Source: Candidatus Desulfofervidaceae bacterium (GTDB lineage: Bacteria; Desulfobacterota; Desulfofervidia; Desulfofervidales; Desulfofervidaceae). Taken from it: 20,318 bases of DNA. The stretch is from contig JAGHCL010000216.1 of assembly GCA_021160485.1 (NCBI GenBank), positions 1-20,318 on the forward strand. The letters are read 5' to 3'. The position numbers were made by a program, and so were the translations under genes. Shown in pieces: positions 15,695 to 20,318 of the stretch (position 1 is the stretch's first letter; the number at the start of each line of letters is the position of its first letter). The notes beneath the pieces were generated by a model. The model was not told where the DNA came from, made no database searches, and was given only the letters and a program-made list of their open reading frames with translations.

Positions 15695-16579
15695 TCACAA
15701 TTTACTCCCTAGGGCATAAAAACACTGCCAGCCCGGGTGGTAAAAAATGCCCTGGGCGTAAAGAAAATAAATAAACTTTACCAGGGCAACAAAAATGGAC
15801 AGGGTTAGCACCAAAGCAATACCTATTTTATCTGACCATTTAAACGCTAATTGCTGCCAACTGCTCCGCTGGGTTGTGGGAGAAAATCCCCGGCTGTAAG
15901 CTGCGGCCGCCAGGGTATATGAGCGCCTTAATGTATTGGCCAGCACCGGCGTGAGGGTGAAAAACACCATCTTGGGCAAGTGCCTGAATTTAAAGGGTTC
16001 AAAGCCCTTTATCCTTTGTGCCATGATCACATTCATAAATTCTTCGGTTAAAATGGGGATAAAACGCAAGGCCGTCATCACCATAAATGCCAGTGAATAT
16101 GGAACCTTTATAGCCGTCAGGGCCAGAAGCACATCTCTGGCTTCAGTAGTAAAACAGACGAGCAACCCCAGGGCGAGATTACTGGTAAGCCGCAACCCCT
16201 GGATCAGGCCATAAGTTAAACCTTCCCGATAGATGTAAATGCCCCCAGTTAATTTCCCTAAAACTGGGAAATCAGCAGGTAAAAGGGTTAACATAATTGT
16301 ACGGGGAAATGCCTGATAAAACAGGGCCTGACTGAATATTGTCGTCCAGAGGCTGAGGACAATAAATAAACATGCCAGCTTTAACTGAATCAAAGACAGC
16401 CGGGCCAATAAATATAAAAAGAGGATACTAAGAAACAAGATGGCTAGCGATAAAGGTCTATCCAAGCTAATACTTAATAACACCGTGCTGGCCAAAAAGG
16501 CCATTTTTGTCCTTGGATCAAGCTGGCTGAACCATGAGGGTTTGATTTCTGCTTGGATAATTTTTCTAATGCGTTCCAC
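15695..16579 (-). CDS. cbiQ: Energy-coupling factor transmembrane protein (CbiQ/EcfT)
   Basis: The membrane coupling subunit of an energy-coupling-factor importer, linking the CbiO ATPases to a substrate-binding membrane protein. About 294 residues with an N-terminal LDPRTKMAFL motif typical of EcfT, at least five membrane segments, and the two Ala/Arg/Gly coupling motifs in degenerate (AQRIKGF) and clear (AAAAYSRGF) form. I chose GTG 16579, which has GGAG six bases upstream and a 14-base overlap with cbiO; ATG 16651 would give 24 extra residues and an 86-base overlap. The substrate is probably cobalt or nickel from context. The leader of the TonB receptor gene follows. Confidence 0.9.
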   Translation of the reverse strand: MERIRKIIQAEIKPSWFSQLDPRTKMAFLASTVLLSISLDRPLSLAILFLSILFLYLLARLSLIQLKLACLFIVLSLWTTIFSQALFYQAFPRTIMLTLLPADFPVLGKLTGGIYIYREGLTYGLIQGLRLTSNLALGLLVCFTTEARDVLLALTAIKVPYSLAFMVMTALRFIPILTEEFMNVIMAQRIKGFEPFKFRHLPKMVFFTLTPVLANTLRRSYTLAAAAYSRGFSPTTQRSSWQQLAFKWSDKIGIALVLTLSIFVALVKFIYFLYAQGIFYHPGWQCFYALGSKL

Positions 16580-17981
16580 CCTTCTCTCCACAAAAGACAA
16601 TCTGTCCTTGTTCCATAAAGAAAATTCTATCTGCCCATTTGAAAGCAACATCTAGGTCATGGGTAACAAAGGCCACTGTCCTGCCCTGAAGGGTTAATGT
16701 TTTTAAATAATGCATTAGCCTTTCAATCTCCCCTGCATCCTGGCCTGAGGTAGGCTCATCTAGGAGCAGGATGTCTGGGTTAAGGGCTAAAACCGAGGCA
16801 ACTGCTACCCGTAACCTCTGCCCCCGACTCAAGGCCTGGGGTGCATCATCTTTGAAGGCCATTAAATTCAATGCCCTGAGGATAGTTTCTACCCTTTGTG
16901 CAATCTGACCAGATGGTATTTTTCTGCTCTTCAGCCCAAAGGCCACTTCTTCCCACACTGTTTTAGAAAACAGCATCAAATCAGGATTTTGCAGAACAAG
17001 ACCTGCGGACTTGTCACTTAAAATGCGCCCCTGTGTGGGTGAGAGTAAACCCGCCAGAAGATGAAGCAATGTGCTTTTCCCTGCCCCATTGGGACCCACA
17101 ATGGCTACTATTTCGCCCGGGAAAAGGCAAAAGGAAATACCTTTCAGCAGGGTGAGATAACTTAATCCTTCTGCTTTTAATATCCAGTCCTGGCGGGAAA
17201 AGGATCTCACTGGAGTCAAAGACATTTTTAATGTCTCTAAATCAGAAAACCTGGGTGGTGCCTTCGGTTTTAAACCCAATTCTTGCAATAAATCCGGCGA
17301 CAGGGCCTGGGGAGAACCATTAAACAATACCTTTCCCTGATTCATAACGACGACATGGGTAGCGTAAGGCACGACCCAGGGGAGGCGGTGTTCTACCAAG
17401 ATAACAGTAACCCCTCGTTTTTTGAGGCTTAAAAGCACTTCCAATACTTGCTTCACACCAATAAGGTCTAGCTGGGCCAGGGGTTCATCCAGGGCTAAGA
17501 CGGCTGGCTGCATGGCCAAAACCGAGGCAATAGCCAATCTTTGCTTTTCACCGCCAGATAGATTAAAAGTGGAGCCATGTCTAAAGTCTTCTAATCCGAC
17601 CTGACAGAGAGCAGCGGTAATGCGTTTTTCCATTTCTGTCTGTGAAAGGTTTAAGTTTTCCAGACCAAAGCCCACTTCTTCTTCTACTTTGGTGGTAAAA
17701 AGCTGGTCATCTGGATTTTGAAAGATAAGTCCAATAGTGCTACATCTATCATGGTGATTTAAGTCTGTTACCGGTACGCCCCTGATTTGCACCTTTCCTT
17801 CCAAATTTCCTGTTACTTCGGCTGGAATAAGTCCATTTAAAGTCTTTAGAAGAGTGCTTTTGCCACAACCTGTAGGGCCGGTAATCAGTAAAAATTCTCC
17901 TTCTTTTATGCTCAAATTGATCCCGGCAAGTGCGGGCCGGTCTTTACCTGCATAGGTAAAACTAAGTTCTTCTATCTGCAT
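16566..17981 (-). CDS. cbiO: Fused double ATPase of an ECF transporter (CbiO/EcfA type)
   Basis: One 471-residue chain with two ABC ATPase domains. Domain 1 has Walker A GPTGCGKST (residues 35-43), signature LSGGEKQRLA and Walker B AVLALDEPLAQLD. Domain 2 has GPNGAGKST, a degenerate signature LSRGQRLRVA, and DILLLDEPTSGQD. It powers uptake through CbiQ and a substrate-specific membrane protein. ATG 17981 is preferred because GGGGAG lies nine bases upstream; ATG 18002 in the same frame has no such site. The gene follows the 507-residue membrane protein closely and overlaps cbiQ, so the three should be made together. Fused EcfA pairs are common in ECF modules. Confidence 0.93.
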   Translation of the reverse strand: MQIEELSFTYAGKDRPALAGINLSIKEGEFLLITGPTGCGKSTLLKTLNGLIPAEVTGNLEGKVQIRGVPVTDLNHHDRCSTIGLIFQNPDDQLFTTKVEEEVGFGLENLNLSQTEMEKRITAALCQVGLEDFRHGSTFNLSGGEKQRLAIASVLAMQPAVLALDEPLAQLDLIGVKQVLEVLLSLKKRGVTVILVEHRLPWVVPYATHVVVMNQGKVLFNGSPQALSPDLLQELGLKPKAPPRFSDLETLKMSLTPVRSFSRQDWILKAEGLSYLTLLKGISFCLFPGEIVAIVGPNGAGKSTLLHLLAGLLSPTQGRILSDKSAGLVLQNPDLMLFSKTVWEEVAFGLKSRKIPSGQIAQRVETILRALNLMAFKDDAPQALSRGQRLRVAVASVLALNPDILLLDEPTSGQDAGEIERLMHYLKTLTLQGRTVAFVTHDLDVAFKWADRIFFMEQGQIVFCGEKGGTH

Positions 17982-18018
17982 CAACACCATCTCCCCTTCC
18001 ATCTACGCTTTCACGCAT

Positions 18019-19542
18019 CTACACATTTACGCACTTAAGCCTCTGTCCTAGTTTTATGCCAGCAAAAGTAGCTACAAAGGTGTAAAGAAAGCCAGGTACA
18101 AGTAGATAAAGCCAGATATACCAATCAGCATAATAAAGCCGATAAAGAACCATGAATAAATTCAGGGTGATATAGCTGATGGCAGCATCAGCCAGCCCCA
18201 GCCATAAAGCCAGGGTTAAGCGGGGTTTCTGTCCTCGGGTAAGACCACTTACATAAAAGGCTGCTTCCAGAAACAAAGTGTATGGTCCCAAAGCAAGAAG
18301 TGAAGCAGGTGTGAAACTCCCAAAAAGAAAATCGTTTAAAAGTGAGCGGATAAGAATGGCCAGGGTGGTAACACCCGGACAAGGAATAAGCCACACTAGG
18401 GCAACAAGCAGGATATAAAAGATTATCTCATAAAACAGCCCAGTGATAAAAAAGGCAAATGGCCCCAAGCATAAATGGGCAAACTGGAATAAAAAGTGAC
18501 CAGGTAAATTAACAACAGCAAAGATACTTGCCCCGAATAGGGTAATGGTCATGAAATGGCGCATTTTAAATGTCTTTAGCCAGTATCGCTGCCAGATAAA
18601 ACCAATGAGCAAACCTAAATCCAGCACAATAGCTAGACAGGTATTGAAAAGGGATATCTGCCGACGTGAGGTGGCGTGTAAAGGAAAGGTTTTTTCTGCG
18701 AGGATGAGTTCGGTACCAAAGAATTTGAGCGTGAGTTTACCCTGATACTGACCCGGAAGTAGCGTGTCTGCTTCTCCATATACTGGCAGGGACAGATTTA
18801 TAGTCTGATGAGGAGGCAACATAACCAATCGGTAGTTGCCCTTTAAGCTTAAACCCCCGTGGCCAGGTGGTAATTGTGGATCAAAACCAGCGATTCTCTT
18901 TCCTGTTTTGGGGTTACATACTTTCAAATGTACTACTACTGGTACAGAAAAAGGTAGATTGTTGCGCAATATCACCCCCAGGTAGGTAGCGGGAGGACTG
19001 ATACCCTTTTGCTCTCGGAACCAGAATGGGGAGCGTAAAATTAAAGTATAGGGCCTTTGCGCCTTTAAAGGACGTCCTTGGACATCTGCCGGAAGATAGA
19101 AATTCTGCAGATGCACAGCCTGTTTGAGTTTAAAGGCGTCCAGTACCCGGATGGTTTCATGCTTGGTAAAGTGTTTAGTTGTTGCATTATATTGATAGGT
19201 GACCTGAATATTAATTGAATAAGCTCCAGAGGTCGGCGCAGAAAAATCAATCACTCGAAACCATTTTGCGTGTTTTACTGGTAAAGAAAAGCATGCACTG
19301 AATTCTGATGCAGGAGAAACTTTAAATGCAGCAGGAAATTCCAGCTTTAGAGTTACAAAAACAGGCTTATCTTCCAAATTTTCTACCACTAAAAGGGCAC
19401 TTGTTTGGGTATGGGCAATGATAAATCCGCTTTTCTGCCCATAAGGTACCTGGAAATCAACCTTTAATGGCATTGCTTTTAACTCTCCAGTTAAACACAT
19501 TAGTCCAATAAAGCTTAAAATGGACATCCACCTCCGGCTCAT
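18019..19542 (-). CDS. Exported beta-rich ectodomain fused to a polytopic membrane domain; candidate S component
   Basis: Family not recognised. The 507-residue protein starts with a signal peptide (MSRRWMSILS to LKA, residues 1-23). Residues about 24-290 are hydrophilic and beta-rich, with two Ig-like or NEW-type stretches (TSALLVVENLEDKPVFVTLKL, ATYLGVILRNNLPFSVPV). From residue 293 to the end there are six or so membrane segments rich in aromatic residues, with NDFLFGSFTPASLLALGPY, ending in GIKLGQRLKCVNV. Position directly before cbiO and cbiQ, and the lack of CbiM/CbiN, suggest the membrane half is the substrate-specific subunit of the ECF importer and the ectodomain a periplasmic receiver. 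That role is inference; an envelope protein only co-transcribed with the importer is the alternative. Confidence 0.6.
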   Translation of the reverse strand: MSRRWMSILSFIGLMCLTGELKAMPLKVDFQVPYGQKSGFIIAHTQTSALLVVENLEDKPVFVTLKLEFPAAFKVSPASEFSACFSLPVKHAKWFRVIDFSAPTSGAYSINIQVTYQYNATTKHFTKHETIRVLDAFKLKQAVHLQNFYLPADVQGRPLKAQRPYTLILRSPFWFREQKGISPPATYLGVILRNNLPFSVPVVVHLKVCNPKTGKRIAGFDPQLPPGHGGLSLKGNYRLVMLPPHQTINLSLPVYGEADTLLPGQYQGKLTLKFFGTELILAEKTFPLHATSRRQISLFNTCLAIVLDLGLLIGFIWQRYWLKTFKMRHFMTITLFGASIFAVVNLPGHFLFQFAHLCLGPFAFFITGLFYEIIFYILLVALVWLIPCPGVTTLAILIRSLLNDFLFGSFTPASLLALGPYTLFLEAAFYVSGLTRGQKPRLTLALWLGLADAAISYITLNLFMVLYRLYYADWYIWLYLLVPGFLYTFVATFAGIKLGQRLKCVNV

Positions 19543-19567
19543 TTACCTGCTTTCCTGTCTGTATATT

Positions 19568-20318
19568 TCATGACAAAAGGTGAACCCGATGTTTACCCAC
19601 ACAGTCCTCTCTCTCTGGGTCAGGATTGATATCTATCGGTCCTTCTATTACGCCCACAAAATGACCATCAGGGGAAATAGCCGTATTAATTCCAATACCT
19701 TCCAAGGGGTAAAACCAAACCAGTTTTTCTGCTTCTGGCCTGTACAGATCAAAAACATAAAGCCCGGCAGTTTTTTTCTGCCTTGTGATGTAATTATGCT
19801 GTAAGGCAATAGCCAAAAACCTTCCTGTTTCATCCCACACCGGTTGGGTCTGGATGCCACCTTGACTCTGCCATACCCACTTAAGCTTGCCCCCTGAAGT
19901 CAGCAGATAAAGAGAGTTTTCCAGAGGATGGGCGATTTCAGGAAGGTGTCCTTTACCAAAACCAGGTGCAATGTAGGTGCTACCAATCACTACCAACACC
20001 TCTCCCTGGTTGTTGATAAGCAGTTTCCCTGCATAAGCATAAATAGGGATACCACTTACCCAAATCGGTTCCACAACCTGCTTTTGCCAGAGCAAAACTG
20101 GCCTTTTTACCTCTACACTGGCCCGGTTATCAAAAACAAAGAGGCGTCCATCGCAACTTAGGCAGCCTACATAACGGCCATCAGGAGAAATAGCTACACC
20201 TGTACCAAGAGAAACTTGCTCAAAACCATACGCAGGCAAGGCAGAAACCTGATAGCTCCAGATAACTTCACCCTTTCTGGCATCCAGAACATAAAGCTTG
20301 TTTTCCCCTTCCCCACTC
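19568..20318 (-). CDS. Beta-propeller (PQQ/WD40-like) protein, N-terminus beyond the window
   Basis: An open frame enters from the right edge and ends with TGA at 19570-19568; about 250 residues are visible. It has repeated blade motifs: NKLYVLDARKGEVIWSYQV, GVAISPDGRYVGCLSCDGRLFVFD, NSLYLLTSGGKLKWVWQS, GLYVFDLYRPEAEKLVWFYPL and TAISPDGHFVGVIEG. These are typical of PQQ-like and WD40-like propellers, which bind ligands or partner proteins. The C-terminus is short and ends CVGKHRVHLLS. It lies 25 bases before the membrane-protein gene in the same direction and is likely its operon partner, perhaps periplasmic, though the signal region is not visible. It could instead act as an assembly or sensor factor. 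Confidence 0.8.
   Translation of the reverse strand, partial: SGEGENKLYVLDARKGEVIWSYQVSALPAYGFEQVSLGTGVAISPDGRYVGCLSCDGRLFVFDNRASVEVKRPVLLWQKQVVEPIWVSGIPIYAYAGKLLINNQGEVLVVIGSTYIAPGFGKGHLPEIAHPLENSLYLLTSGGKLKWVWQSQGGIQTQPVWDETGRFLAIALQHNYITRQKKTAGLYVFDLYRPEAEKLVWFYPLEGIGINTAISPDGHFVGVIEGPIDINPDPEREDCVGKHRVHLLS

Overview
The window looks like a chromosome segment of an anaerobic, Gram-negative bacterium of moderate-to-low GC. It is probably a (thermophilic) Desulfobacterota-type organism. I infer this from the psd-pssA-leuCD-asd-rsmD gene set, the outer-membrane TonB receptor, and a CobN chelatase paired with ChlI/ChlD-type ATPase subunits. No species marker is present, so the taxonomic guess is weak.

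Left part, + strand (1-4363): a tightly packed housekeeping operon. It holds the 3' end of psd, then pssA (phospholipid synthesis), leuC and leuD (isopropylmalate dehydratase), asd (aspartate semialdehyde dehydrogenase) and rsmD (16S rRNA methyltransferase). leuA and leuB, which often sit in such clusters, are missing. A two-gene HicB/HicA toxin-antitoxin module follows (4511-4881).

Right part, - strand (20318 down to 4998): a long metal/tetrapyrrole locus. In transcription order it runs: a beta-propeller protein (cut by the window edge); a secreted/membrane protein with a beta-rich ectodomain and a polytopic domain; a fused double ATPase of CbiO/EcfA type; CbiQ (EcfT); a TonB-dependent outer-membrane receptor with a strongly structured leader; a ChlI-ChlD chelatase ATPase; and finally CobN, the large cobaltochelatase subunit. 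Together these could take cobalt (or nickel/corrinoid) across both membranes and insert the metal into a corrin ring. No CbiM or CbiN is present; the 507-residue membrane protein may be the substrate-specific component.

The strongest finding is in the chelatase ATPase. The ChlI frame and the VWA (ChlD) frame are offset by exactly -1 at a run of nine A residues (12128-12120 on the - strand), preceded directly by AGGAG. Slippage there would yield a 656-residue ChlI-ChlD protein besides a 360-residue ChlI, so one gene could supply both the small and medium chelatase subunits.

Between chlD and cobN lies about 2.2 kb of foreign-looking material: an AAA/DUF4143 ATPase gene and an 860-bp non-coding stretch with three nested palindromes. 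It is bordered on the chlD side by a decayed second copy of the cobN promoter, leader and start codon. The functional cobN leader differs from that copy by a 39-nt terminator-like hairpin placed just before the ribosome binding site.
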